Positions 27,683 to 35,890 of a stretch of DNA of 64,000 nt are shown here, piece by piece. Positions within the stretch are counted from its first letter, which is position 1, and every line of letters begins with the position of its first letter. The translations under genes and the position numbers were made by a program. Under the pieces are notes generated by a model. That model saw only the letters and a program-made list of their open reading frames with translations. It did no database searches and was not told the DNA's origin. Source of the DNA: Aphanothece hegewaldii CCALA 016 (lineage in GTDB: Bacteria; Cyanobacteriota; Cyanobacteriia; Cyanobacteriales; Microcystaceae); contig NZ_PXOH01000021.1 in the NCBI RefSeq assembly GCF_003007785.1, positions 19,445 to 83,444 on the forward strand, read 5' to 3'.

Positions 27683-28420
27683 ATGGAAAAAAATATCGAA
27701 GATTGCTGGAATAAAATTGGTGTTTCGGGTGATAGTTCTTGTTCGCTATTACCAGAAGTAATTCACTGTCGTAATTGTTCAGTTTATGCGGCTGCGGGTC
27801 GTACTTTACTACATCGGGAATCGCCAGTCGGGTATATTGAAGAATGGACACATTTAGTGTCTCAACCTTTACCCAAACGAGCCAAAAAATATACAGAAAC
27901 AACAACTTTTAGTCAAAAAATTGAGCATAAGTTAGATTTATCTTGCGTTCTCATTTTTCGCTTAGAAACAGAATGGTTTGCTTTACCAATTGGCGTAATT
28001 AAAGAAGTTACTTCACTATGTACGGTTCATACATTACCCCATCGTAGTAATGATATTTTATTAGGTGTTGTTAATATTAGAGGAGAAATTTTAATCTGTG
28101 TTTCTTTGAGTAATCTTTTACAGCTTAAACCTGTTGCATGGAAAAATTCATCACTTTCTAAAAATAATGCCAGTCCAAAAACTTATCAACGCATGGTAGT
28201 TACAGAAATCCAAGATAATAGATGGGTTTTTATTGTTGATGAAATTTATAGTGTACAACGCTTAAAAACTGATGATCTTTCAAATGTACCCACAGTAATT
28301 ACAAAAACTCCTGATACTTATACCCAAAAAATTATTCAATTAGAGGATAAAAAAATTAATTTTGTTGATTCAGAAATGCTGTTTTATGAGTTGTTGTTTT
28401 ATACTTTCTCACGTCCTTAG
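27683..28420 (+). CDS. CheW-like protein with cysteine-containing N-terminal segment (WspD-like)
   Basis: The 245-residue protein begins with CWNKIGVSGDSSC and HCRNCSVYAAAGRTLL (about 7-42), a cysteine-bearing segment typical of WspD-type CheW proteins, followed by a CheW domain at about 85-240. A TTG at 27647, overlapping the receptor stop, is also in frame, but the ATG at 27683 fits the family start. It couples receptor and kinase. The four cysteines could bind metal or sense redox state, which is inference. Confidence 0.85.
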   Translation: MEKNIEDCWNKIGVSGDSSCSLLPEVIHCRNCSVYAAAGRTLLHRESPVGYIEEWTHLVSQPLPKRAKKYTETTTFSQKIEHKLDLSCVLIFRLETEWFALPIGVIKEVTSLCTVHTLPHRSNDILLGVVNIRGEILICVSLSNLLQLKPVAWKNSSLSKNNASPKTYQRMVVTEIQDNRWVFIVDEIYSVQRLKTDDLSNVPTVITKTPDTYTQKIIQLEDKKINFVDSEMLFYELLFYTFSRP

Positions 28421-28452
28421 TCAAGTTTGATAAAATTACAAATACAAAAAAT

Positions 28453-30894
28453 ATGTCAGAAAATAACTTGAATTTAACTAATTTTTCGATGCTAGAATTA
28501 TTTAATATTGAATTGGATAACCAAACAGAAATATTAAATGATAACTTATTAAATTTAGAAAATTATCTGAAAAAAAATCAATTATATTCCACTTCAGAAA
28601 TAATCCCTTTACTAGAATCTTTAATGAGGGCTGCTCACTCGATTAAAGGAGCCGCCAGAATCGTAGAAATTGATGAAGTTGTAAAATTAGCTCATTTAAT
28701 GGAAGATTATTTCTCAGCAACCATTTCTCAAAATATTATTCCGCAAACACAACATATCGATCAAATATTAGAAGGCGTGGATTTATTACAAAAAATTAAT
28801 CAAGAAGAAAATTTAAAATTATGGATCACTAAAAATCAAGATAATTTTGATCAAATCAAGAGTAACATTAGCCATTTATTAGAAAATCAAGTAAATGAAC
28901 TATTAACGCCGTTAATAACAGAAAAAAATAACGAGAACTTTTCCGAAAATAACGAACAAAAACCGTTAAATTTAGATGATGTTTTTCCCGATGAAGAAGA
29001 AGATTTAGAATCGGAATCCCCAACACAAGGTGATTTATATATTTATCAACAATCAGAAGAATTAAGTAATTTAGAAAATAGTACATTTTTAAATTCTCAA
29101 ATTTCAACATTTAAAACTTCAGAGATTTTTACAAATCAAGCAGCACCAGAAAAAGATCGTTATATTAGAGTCAGTTCAGATAACCTAAATCGTCTGATGG
29201 GTTTAGCAGGAGAAGCATTAGTTGAAGCAACAGCTTTGGGGCCTTTTACTGATTCTTTAATGACTCTAAAAAAAAGCCAACTAGAATTATCTAAATTATT
29301 AGAAAATTTACAATATACTTTATTGATTAAATGTGCTTTAAATAAAGAAACAGAAAATTATTTAAAAATTATTAAACAAAAAGAGCGAGAATGTCGAGAA
29401 ATTTTAAACGATCGCCTAAATACATTAGAACAATTTACCTATCGTTCTATTAATTTATCAGATCGTCTTTATCGAGAAGTAATTAACTCTCATATGCGCC
29501 CATTTGCTGACGGAATACAAGGATTTCCGCGAATGGTTCGAGATATTGCTAAACAATTAAATAAATCAGTTAAATTAGAAATTATCGGAAAAAGTACCCC
29601 AGTTGATCGAGATATTTTAGCTAAATTAGAAGTTCCTCTAACTCATCTTTTAAGAAATTCAATTGCTCACGGTATTGAAGCACCAGATATCAGAATTCAA
29701 AAAGGCAAAACTATTGAGGGAATTATTCGTCTAGAAGCGGCTCATCGTTTTGGAATGTTATCAATTAATGTATCTGATGATGGTGCTGGAATTGACTTAA
29801 ATCAGCTAAAAAACCGTATATTAGAAAAAAAATTAGTCACCCCAGAAATGGCTCAACAATTATTTGAAACAGAATTAATAGAATTTATTTTTTTACCAGG
29901 GTTTACTACCGCTAATGAAGTGACCGAAATTTCTGGGCGTGGTGTAGGTTTAAATATTGCGAAAACGATGGTAGAAGAAGTTGGCGGAAATATTCAAGCG
30001 ATTTCTAAAACAGATAAAGGAATGAGTTTTCATTTTCAACTTCCTTTAACTTTATCTGTGATCCGAACACTATTAGTAGAAATTTCGGGCGAAGCTTATG
30101 CGTTTCCTCTAACTCGAATTGAGCAAGCGGTTAGAGTGAATATGAATGAGATATTTTATGCTGAAAATAAACAATATTTTACTTTAAATGGGAAAAATAT
30201 CGGTTTAGTACGAGCCGATCAAGTTTTAGAATTACCGCCCTCTAAGTTTTCCTCAGATTCTTTTTCTATAGTTATTGTGAGTGATCAACACAATTGTTAT
30301 GGTTTAATAGTAGATCGATTTTTAGGGGAAAAAAATTTAGTAATCAGACCTCTCGATCATCGTTTAGGAAAAGTTCAAGATATTAGTGCAGCCGCTTTAT
30401 TAGAAGACGGTTCACCTGTTTTGATTTTAGATGTTTTAGATATTATTCATTCTGTTGATAAAATTCTCACAACCAGTTATTTAGCACAAGCTAACTATGA
30501 ACCCGAACTATCATGGACACAACTAACTTTCAAAATATTAGTTGTTGATGATTCGATTACTGTTCGAGAAACCGAGAAAAAACTTTTGCAAAATTATGGC
30601 TATCAAGTTGATTTAGCGGTTGATGGAATAGAAGCATGGAATATGATTATTTGTGGAAAATATGACTTAATTATTAGTGATGTAGATATGCCGAGAATGA
30701 ATGGAATTAAGTTAGTTCAACAAATCAAAAATCATCCCCTGTTTAAAGAAACACCTGTGATTATTATTTCCTATAAAGATCGAGAAGAAGATCGTTTACA
30801 AGGATTAGAAGCGGGTGCGGATTATTATTTAACTAAAGAAAGTTTTCAGGATGATACTCTAATTAAAGTTGTAAAAGAATTGCTCGAAAAATAG
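28453..30894 (+). CDS. Hybrid CheA histidine kinase with receiver domain (WspE-like)
   Basis: The 813-residue protein has the following order. An HPt domain carries phospho-acceptor H62 in RAAHSIKGAARI. An acidic linker spans about 150-230. Dimerisation and HATPase domains follow, with N-box LLRNSIAHGIE at about 395 and G1 DDGAGID at about 438. A CheW-like regulatory domain spans about 530-680. A C-terminal receiver starts at about 694, with phospho-acceptor D743 in IISDVDMPRMNG. The N-terminal wording and layout match WspE. Phosphate would pass from the HPt to its own receiver and possibly to an unlinked regulator. It ends the operon; a TPR gene converges 18 bases beyond. Confidence 0.9.
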   Translation: MSENNLNLTNFSMLELFNIELDNQTEILNDNLLNLENYLKKNQLYSTSEIIPLLESLMRAAHSIKGAARIVEIDEVVKLAHLMEDYFSATISQNIIPQTQHIDQILEGVDLLQKINQEENLKLWITKNQDNFDQIKSNISHLLENQVNELLTPLITEKNNENFSENNEQKPLNLDDVFPDEEEDLESESPTQGDLYIYQQSEELSNLENSTFLNSQISTFKTSEIFTNQAAPEKDRYIRVSSDNLNRLMGLAGEALVEATALGPFTDSLMTLKKSQLELSKLLENLQYTLLIKCALNKETENYLKIIKQKERECREILNDRLNTLEQFTYRSINLSDRLYREVINSHMRPFADGIQGFPRMVRDIAKQLNKSVKLEIIGKSTPVDRDILAKLEVPLTHLLRNSIAHGIEAPDIRIQKGKTIEGIIRLEAAHRFGMLSINVSDDGAGIDLNQLKNRILEKKLVTPEMAQQLFETELIEFIFLPGFTTANEVTEISGRGVGLNIAKTMVEEVGGNIQAISKTDKGMSFHFQLPLTLSVIRTLLVEISGEAYAFPLTRIEQAVRVNMNEIFYAENKQYFTLNGKNIGLVRADQVLELPPSKFSSDSFSIVIVSDQHNCYGLIVDRFLGEKNLVIRPLDHRLGKVQDISAAALLEDGSPVLILDVLDIIHSVDKILTTSYLAQANYEPELSWTQLTFKILVVDDSITVRETEKKLLQNYGYQVDLAVDGIEAWNMIICGKYDLIISDVDMPRMNGIKLVQQIKNHPLFKETPVIIISYKDREEDRLQGLEAGADYYLTKESFQDDTLIKVVKELLEK

Positions 30895-30911
30895 AATAAT
30901 CATCCATCATC

Positions 30912-31547
30912 TTACTTACTAGGTGTAGGAATAGGTTGAAGCATATCGGGTGAGAGTTGTTTATTTTGCTCTTGTTTTAGCATAACGATCGCTTGTTTTA
31001 ATTTTTCATCTTGGGGATAAATTTTAGCTAATTTTTCCATAATTTCTATCGCCCCTGCTAAATCATTCGTCACAATTCGCATTTGTGCTACAGCTTGTAA
31101 AAGACGAGGATCATCAGGATTTTTGGCGAGATTTTTTTCTAACTGTTCTTTAACTTTTGTCACCCCAGTAACATTATTTGACATCGCGTAAGCTTGTGCT
31201 AAAGCTTGTAAAACTTGGGGATTATCGGGATACATTTGAGATAATTTTTCTAAATGAGGAATTGCGCCTTGATAATCACCCAATTTCATCTTAGTATCGA
31301 TGACACCTTGCAAAGCTCTTAAATTATCAGGTTCTCGTTTTAAAACTTGCTCATATCCTTGAGATTCGGCTTGTAATTGTTTAAGATCTAGATTGGCTGG
31401 TGCATTAGGATTATTATTAGGTTGAACTGCTTCAGGAGACTTACCGAATAAACCCGCTAGAGGAATAATCATTAAACTTAAAAAAGCGAGACCAGAAGCA
31501 ATAATTAAGACTTTTTGCAGATAATTTGGTTTTTTTTGATCAGCCAT
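30912..31547 (-). CDS. Tetratricopeptide repeat protein with N-terminal membrane anchor
   Basis: The 211-residue protein has a membrane helix at about 11-30 and then a proline/asparagine-rich linker. Four TPR units span about 55-200, for example PDNLRALQGVIDTKMKLGDY and PDNPQVLQALAQAYAMSNN. It would act as a membrane-bound protein-protein adaptor, with the repeats probably outside or in the lumen. The start follows the unknown membrane gene by 17 bases on the same strand, so the two are likely co-transcribed. Confidence 0.8.
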   Translation of the reverse strand: MADQKKPNYLQKVLIIASGLAFLSLMIIPLAGLFGKSPEAVQPNNNPNAPANLDLKQLQAESQGYEQVLKREPDNLRALQGVIDTKMKLGDYQGAIPHLEKLSQMYPDNPQVLQALAQAYAMSNNVTGVTKVKEQLEKNLAKNPDDPRLLQAVAQMRIVTNDLAGAIEIMEKLAKIYPQDEKLKQAIVMLKQEQNKQLSPDMLQPIPTPSK

Positions 31548-31564
31548 AAAGAATTTAGATATTT

Positions 31565-32131
31565 TTAATAAATTTTAATATAATTCAAGATCAAACTAAA
31601 TTGAGTTATAGACATTGTATATCTCCACCAATCGAACCCCAATAATCCAATTGCAAAACTACAAACACAAATTGCTGTCAAGATCGTACAAACCTGCCAA
31701 TTATTATAACCTGCTTCTTGGAGTTCTAAACGACCTAAAATAGCAGCATTCAGCAAAAGCAAGAATTCAGCAAAGTAATTAAAAAAACAAATAATCAAAG
31801 CCAAAGCTAAAGACCAGATTAGAACAGCTATAATGGCTGTGATATCCGACTTAAAGCAACTGCCGAGTAAACCTAAAAGCGATCGATCAAAAATCGTTAA
31901 ACCGAGGGTTAGAGTTAAAATAAGGAGTAAAGAAAGTCCATAAAGTAACTTGTGAGCGATCCTTTCATCGAGAAAAATATTAAACTTTTCGAGTAGTCGT
32001 CCGTCGATGAGCCAACGATTCCAAGAATCACTTTCTTGAGCAATAGTCCAGCCAAAAACACTATAAATAGCTGGCATAAGGAGTAACAAAATTATCAAAC
32101 GCCAAATCGGTTTATTTTTGTAAAAAAGCAT
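31565..32131 (-). CDS. Hypothetical membrane protein
   Basis: The 188-residue protein has about four or five hydrophobic helices. I do not recognise the family. The frame extends upstream to an ATG at 32158, but AGGAGG lies nine bases before the ATG at 32131, so this start is chosen. It lies between apcD and the TPR gene on the same strand. No catalytic motif is visible; cyanobacteria have many such proteins of unknown function. Confidence 0.7.
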   Translation of the reverse strand: MLFYKNKPIWRLIILLLLMPAIYSVFGWTIAQESDSWNRWLIDGRLLEKFNIFLDERIAHKLLYGLSLLLILTLTLGLTIFDRSLLGLLGSCFKSDITAIIAVLIWSLALALIICFFNYFAEFLLLLNAAILGRLELQEAGYNNWQVCTILTAICVCSFAIGLLGFDWWRYTMSITQFSLILNYIKIY

Positions 32132-32227
32132 AAGATTTAGCCTCCTTTTAAAGAGCAAAGCCTGAATTCTGAAAGAGATTTTGCTTCACCCCTTTTCAGA
32201 CTTCAGACTTTTGAGCATTAATGTCAC

Positions 32228-32713
32228 TTATGACATGGTTTGAATGATGTAGTCAAAGTAAGGGCCAGCTTCATCAGCATCTTCTTTACTCAATTGAGAA
32301 AGAGCCGCATCTTTAAGACAGCGAATTGCTTCAATCATTCCCGTTACAGGCACATTGAGAGAATTGTACATTTCTTTCGCGCCAATTAAGCCACTTTGCT
32401 CGATCGGGCCTTTATCGCCTGCGAGAATGCCATAAGTGACTAAGCGTAGATACCAGCTATAGTCTCTAAGACATTGATTGTATTGACGCTGACCATAAGC
32501 GTTACCACCAGGGGCCCGATAGTCGGGACGTTTGCGGAATAACTGCTTTTGGGCTTCATCTACAATCTTTTTGTCATTTTCGGCGAAAACTTCAGCAATA
32601 CGAATCCGTCTTGCGCCCGTTTGTAAAAATTTCTGGATACCTTGTAGTTCTCCACTACTTGGATATCGCAGATCGTCGTCGGCTTTGAGAATGACTTGAC
32701 TAACTACGCTCAT
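32228..32713 (-). CDS. apcD: Allophycocyanin alpha-B subunit
   Basis: This 161-residue biliprotein is a terminal emitter of the phycobilisome core and passes energy to photosystem I or II. The phycocyanobilin attachment site is C81 in [15 protein letters not shown]. The N terminus [19 protein letters not shown] and the insert after [10 protein letters not shown] distinguish ApcD from ApcA. As usual in cyanobacteria, apcD is not linked to apcABC. Upstream lies the divergent argD gene with about 180 bases between them. Confidence 0.92.
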   Translation of the reverse strand: MSVVSQVILKADDDLRYPSSGELQGIQKFLQTGARRIRIAEVFAENDKKIVDEAQKQLFRKRPDYRAPGGNAYGQRQYNQCLRDYSWYLRLVTYGILAGDKGPIEQSGLIGAKEMYNSLNVPVTGMIEAIRCLKDAALSQLSKEDADEAGPYFDYIIQTMS

Positions 32714-32893
32714 AATATCAAGGTGAATTTGCTAACATAATGTAGTTTAGCTAAAAACAGGGTCTAACCGCGAGTTCTTCATCTACCGCAAAGTTAGATT
32801 AATATAAAAGCATCGATTGACTTTAAATGAACAGAATTTATTCGTAAAGTTTGATTACAATTTCCATATTCTTAAATTGATTAGGAGCTAGTC

Positions 32894-34171
32894 GTGAGTC
32901 CAGAAACTCTTTTAGAAAATCCATCCTTGACAAAAAGCCTTAATAGTGCATCATTAACAGAAACTTTTGATACCTATGTAATGAACACTTACAGCCGATT
33001 TCCGATCGCCATTACCAAAGGTCAAGGCTGTCGTTTATGGGATACCGAAGGCAAAGAATATCTTGATTTCGTCGCAGGAATTGCCACTTGTACTCTAGGT
33101 CATGCTCACCCCGCTTTAATCGATGTGGTGAGTCAGCAAATCCAACAACTTCACCACGTCTCTAATTTATTTTATATTCCCGAACAAGGCGACCTAGCTA
33201 AATGGATTGTCGAGCATTCCTGTGCTGATCGGGTTTTTTTCTGTAACTCAGGTGCAGAAGCGAACGAAGCAGCAATAAAATTAGTTCGTAAATACGCTCA
33301 TACGGTTTTAGATTTCCTCGAACAACCCGTTATTTTAACCGCTAAAGCCAGTTTTCATGGTCGGACTCTTGCTACCGTCACCGCAACAGGACAACCAAAA
33401 TATCAAAAAGACTTCGCGCCTTTGGTTCCAGGCTTTGCTTATATTCCTTACAATGATATCGAAGCGGTGGAAAATGCGATCGCTGATCTCGATGAAGGAA
33501 ACCGTCGTGTTGCTGCCATTATGCTAGAACCCCTTCAAGGTGAAGGCGGCGTGCGTCCGGGTGATGTAGAATATTTCCATAGACTGCGCCAAATTTGCGA
33601 CCAAAATAATATTTTATTAGTATTCGATGAAGTACAAGTCGGAGTCGGCCGAACGGGCAAACTTTGGGGTTATGAGAATTTAGGCGTTGAACCCGACATC
33701 TTTACCTCAGCAAAAGGGTTAGCAGGTGGTATCCCCATCGGTGCCATGATGTGTAAGAAATTCTGTGATGTTTTTGAACCTGGTAATCATGCAAGTACAT
33801 TTGGCGGAAATCCCTTTGTTTGTGCCGCAGGTTTAACAGTGCTACAAACCATTGAAAAAGACCATCTTTTAGAAAATGTACATGATCGTGGCGAACAATT
33901 ACGCACTCGTTTAAGAGCGATCGCACAAAAATACCCGACTTTATTCAAAGAGGTACGCGGTTGGGGATTAATCAACGGAATGGAGATCCATGAAGAAGTT
34001 TCTTTAACCTCACCAGATATCGTCAAAGCAGCCTTAGAATTCGGTTTATTATTCGCTCCAGCAGGACCAAAAGTCTTACGCTTTGTTCCTCCTCTTATTG
34101 TCTCAGAATCAGAAATCGATTTAGCCGTCAATCTTTTAGAACAAGCGATCGAAAAAGTCACTCACTCTTAA
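32894..34171 (+). CDS. argD: Acetylornithine aminotransferase
   Basis: This 425-residue class III PLP-dependent aminotransferase of arginine biosynthesis carries the segments FVAGIATCTLGHAHP and FCNSGAEANEAAIKL. LVFDEVQVGVGRTGKL contains the PLP-contacting aspartate, and the Schiff-base lysine is in TSAKGLAGGIPIGA. It converts N-acetylglutamate semialdehyde to N-acetylornithine; some homologues also act in lysine synthesis. The start is a GTG with AGGAG about ten bases upstream. A strong terminator follows. Confidence 0.93.
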   Translation: MSPETLLENPSLTKSLNSASLTETFDTYVMNTYSRFPIAITKGQGCRLWDTEGKEYLDFVAGIATCTLGHAHPALIDVVSQQIQQLHHVSNLFYIPEQGDLAKWIVEHSCADRVFFCNSGAEANEAAIKLVRKYAHTVLDFLEQPVILTAKASFHGRTLATVTATGQPKYQKDFAPLVPGFAYIPYNDIEAVENAIADLDEGNRRVAAIMLEPLQGEGGVRPGDVEYFHRLRQICDQNNILLVFDEVQVGVGRTGKLWGYENLGVEPDIFTSAKGLAGGIPIGAMMCKKFCDVFEPGNHASTFGGNPFVCAAGLTVLQTIEKDHLLENVHDRGEQLRTRLRAIAQKYPTLFKEVRGWGLINGMEIHEEVSLTSPDIVKAALEFGLLFAPAGPKVLRFVPPLIVSESEIDLAVNLLEQAIEKVTHS

Positions 34172-34181
34172 TTATTCCTTT

Positions 34182-34231
34182 GTTATCAGTCATCGGCTCT
34201 GTACCAATTGACTGATAACAGAAATTTTTTT
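34182..34231 (+). terminator. Rho-independent terminator after argD
   Basis: A perfect 10-base-pair stem, GTTATCAGTC (34182-34191) with GACTGATAAC (34210-34219), is followed by AGAAATTTTTTT. Confidence 0.85.
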
Positions 34232-34308
34232 AATTTGACTCACCCTTTAGAAGCATTAACGGATTAAGATATAAAGCAAAAACAAATAAAAATATCTTGG
34301 AGCCAACT

Positions 34309-35178
34309 ATGCTTAAGCTGAGTTCCGCCCAAGCTGAACAATTTAAAAGCATCGGGGCCTATCTTCGCTCAAAACGATTAGAAAACACTTTATCTTTAGA
34401 AGACATTGCGGCGATAACCATGATTCGCTTACCTTTGTTGCAAGCGTTAGAAACAGCGAATCTTGAGCTATTACCAGAATTAGTCTATGTCAAAGGATTT
34501 ATCCGTCGCTATGGAGAAATTTTGAAAATTGATGGACAAGCCTTAGCCAATCGTATCTCGGACGTTCCTGAACCTGAAGTTATCGAAACACCACCAGCAC
34601 CAAAAACGGTACAAGAGCCAAAAACGGTAGCTGTTACACCTAAAGTTGTGGCATCACAGGAACATTCTAAGCCAGTTCAAAGCCTTCCAACATCTTTTTT
34701 ATCTTCTAAGACACTTCCTTATGTTTTATTGGGTTTAGGGGCAATTTTCCTCGCTGGTCTAGGCTATTATTTCTTACGTCCCCAACCATCAACTCAAACC
34801 ACGACACCGAAAACAGCCCCTAGTGTGGTTAATCCTTCTCCTGCTGTTGTTGTTCCCCCTCCTCCTGCTTCCCCTTCTCCCGTTCCCGTCCAACCAGTGG
34901 CTCAACCGAGTCCCTCTCCCGTGCCTTCTGCCACTCCCTTATCGGTTACAGTAAAACTAGAAGAACGCTCTTGGCTAGAAATTTTTGTTGATGGTCAACT
35001 GGGTTATCGGGGTACTCTTGAAGCCGGAGAACAAAAAACTTGGACAGCGAACAAAGCTTTTAATATCAAAGCGGGTAATGCTGGAGCGGTCAAAATTTCG
35101 GTTAATGAAAAACCGGCTCAACCATTAGGCAAACTCGGAGAAGTCAAAGAAATGACCCTAACAGCAAATGCTAACTAA
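34309..35178 (+). CDS. rodZ: RodZ-like protein: helix-turn-helix, membrane helix, DUF4115
   Basis: The 289-residue protein has an N-terminal HTH_25 domain (about 10-75, with GAYLRSKRLENTLSLEDIA). A linker, one membrane helix at about 137-157, a long Pro/Ser/Thr-rich extracytoplasmic stalk and a C-terminal DUF4115 beta domain follow, with SWLEIFVDGQLGYRGTLEAGE at about 222-242. This is the layout of RodZ, which links MreB filaments to the cell-wall elongation machinery. GGAG stands just before the ATG at 34309, favouring it over an upstream TTG. Role in cell shape is from family knowledge. Confidence 0.82.
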   Translation: MLKLSSAQAEQFKSIGAYLRSKRLENTLSLEDIAAITMIRLPLLQALETANLELLPELVYVKGFIRRYGEILKIDGQALANRISDVPEPEVIETPPAPKTVQEPKTVAVTPKVVASQEHSKPVQSLPTSFLSSKTLPYVLLGLGAIFLAGLGYYFLRPQPSTQTTTPKTAPSVVNPSPAVVVPPPPASPSPVPVQPVAQPSPSPVPSATPLSVTVKLEERSWLEIFVDGQLGYRGTLEAGEQKTWTANKAFNIKAGNAGAVKISVNEKPAQPLGKLGEVKEMTLTANAN

Positions 35179-35241
35179 TCTTGTGGCAATCGGAGCAAGC
35201 ATTGTTTTTATTTTCTTGTCCTAACTAGACTTGGCACCTTT

Positions 35242-35874
35242 ATGCGAATTTTAATTGTTGAAGATGATCCCCTAATGCAGCTAGGATTACAACAAGCTTT
35301 AAGCAATCATGCTGAATTTGAGATCGTCGGTTTAGCAAAAGATGGTTATGCTGGGGTCAAAATGGCTTTAGAACTCAAACCCGATTTAGTAATTATGGAT
35401 CTGGGTTTACCTCGTCTTGATGGGATTGCTGCAACTAAAACGATTAAAGAACAATGTCCAGATATTCGGATTGTGATTTTAACATCTCATACTCTAGAAA
35501 CTGAAGTGATTGCCTCTTTGTCTAGTGGGGCTGACGCTTATTGTATCAAAGGTTCTAGTTTAGAGCGTCTAGAAACGGCAATTTTTACGGCGATCGATGG
35601 TGCTACCTATCTAGATCCCCAAATTGCTCGTTTAGTGGTCGAAAATTTGAAACAACCCACACCCCAAGCCAATTTTAAGATTGGTTTACTTTCGAGCCGA
35701 GAAATGGATGTTTTAAAATTAATTGTTGAGGGTAAAAGTAATCTCGAAATTGCTGAGAAATTGTATTTAAGTCCGAATACGATTAAAACTCATGTGCGGG
35801 GAATTATGAATAAATTAGCAGTTGACGATCGCGTACAGGCTGCCGTTGTTGCCTTGCGATCAGGAATTGTTTAA
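35242..35874 (+). CDS. NarL/FixJ-family response regulator
   Basis: The 210-residue two-domain regulator has a receiver at 1-120 with phospho-acceptor aspartate in LVIMDLGLPRLDG (about residue 53) and the conserved lysine in AYCIKGSS. The LuxR-type DNA-binding domain at about 145-208 includes GKSNLEIAEKLYLSPNTIKTH. It resembles the Rre1/Ycf29-type stress regulators of cyanobacteria, but I cannot confirm orthology from sequence alone. No sensor kinase is adjacent. The FAAL gene starts 16 bases downstream and may be co-transcribed. Confidence 0.87.
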   Translation: MRILIVEDDPLMQLGLQQALSNHAEFEIVGLAKDGYAGVKMALELKPDLVIMDLGLPRLDGIAATKTIKEQCPDIRIVILTSHTLETEVIASLSSGADAYCIKGSSLERLETAIFTAIDGATYLDPQIARLVVENLKQPTPQANFKIGLLSSREMDVLKLIVEGKSNLEIAEKLYLSPNTIKTHVRGIMNKLAVDDRVQAAVVALRSGIV

Positions 35875-35890
35875 TTTAATAATACAATTT

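Noticed and set aside
27681..27905. A 74-codon minus frame inside the WspD-like gene
   Set aside because: It is antisense to a conserved cysteine-bearing segment.
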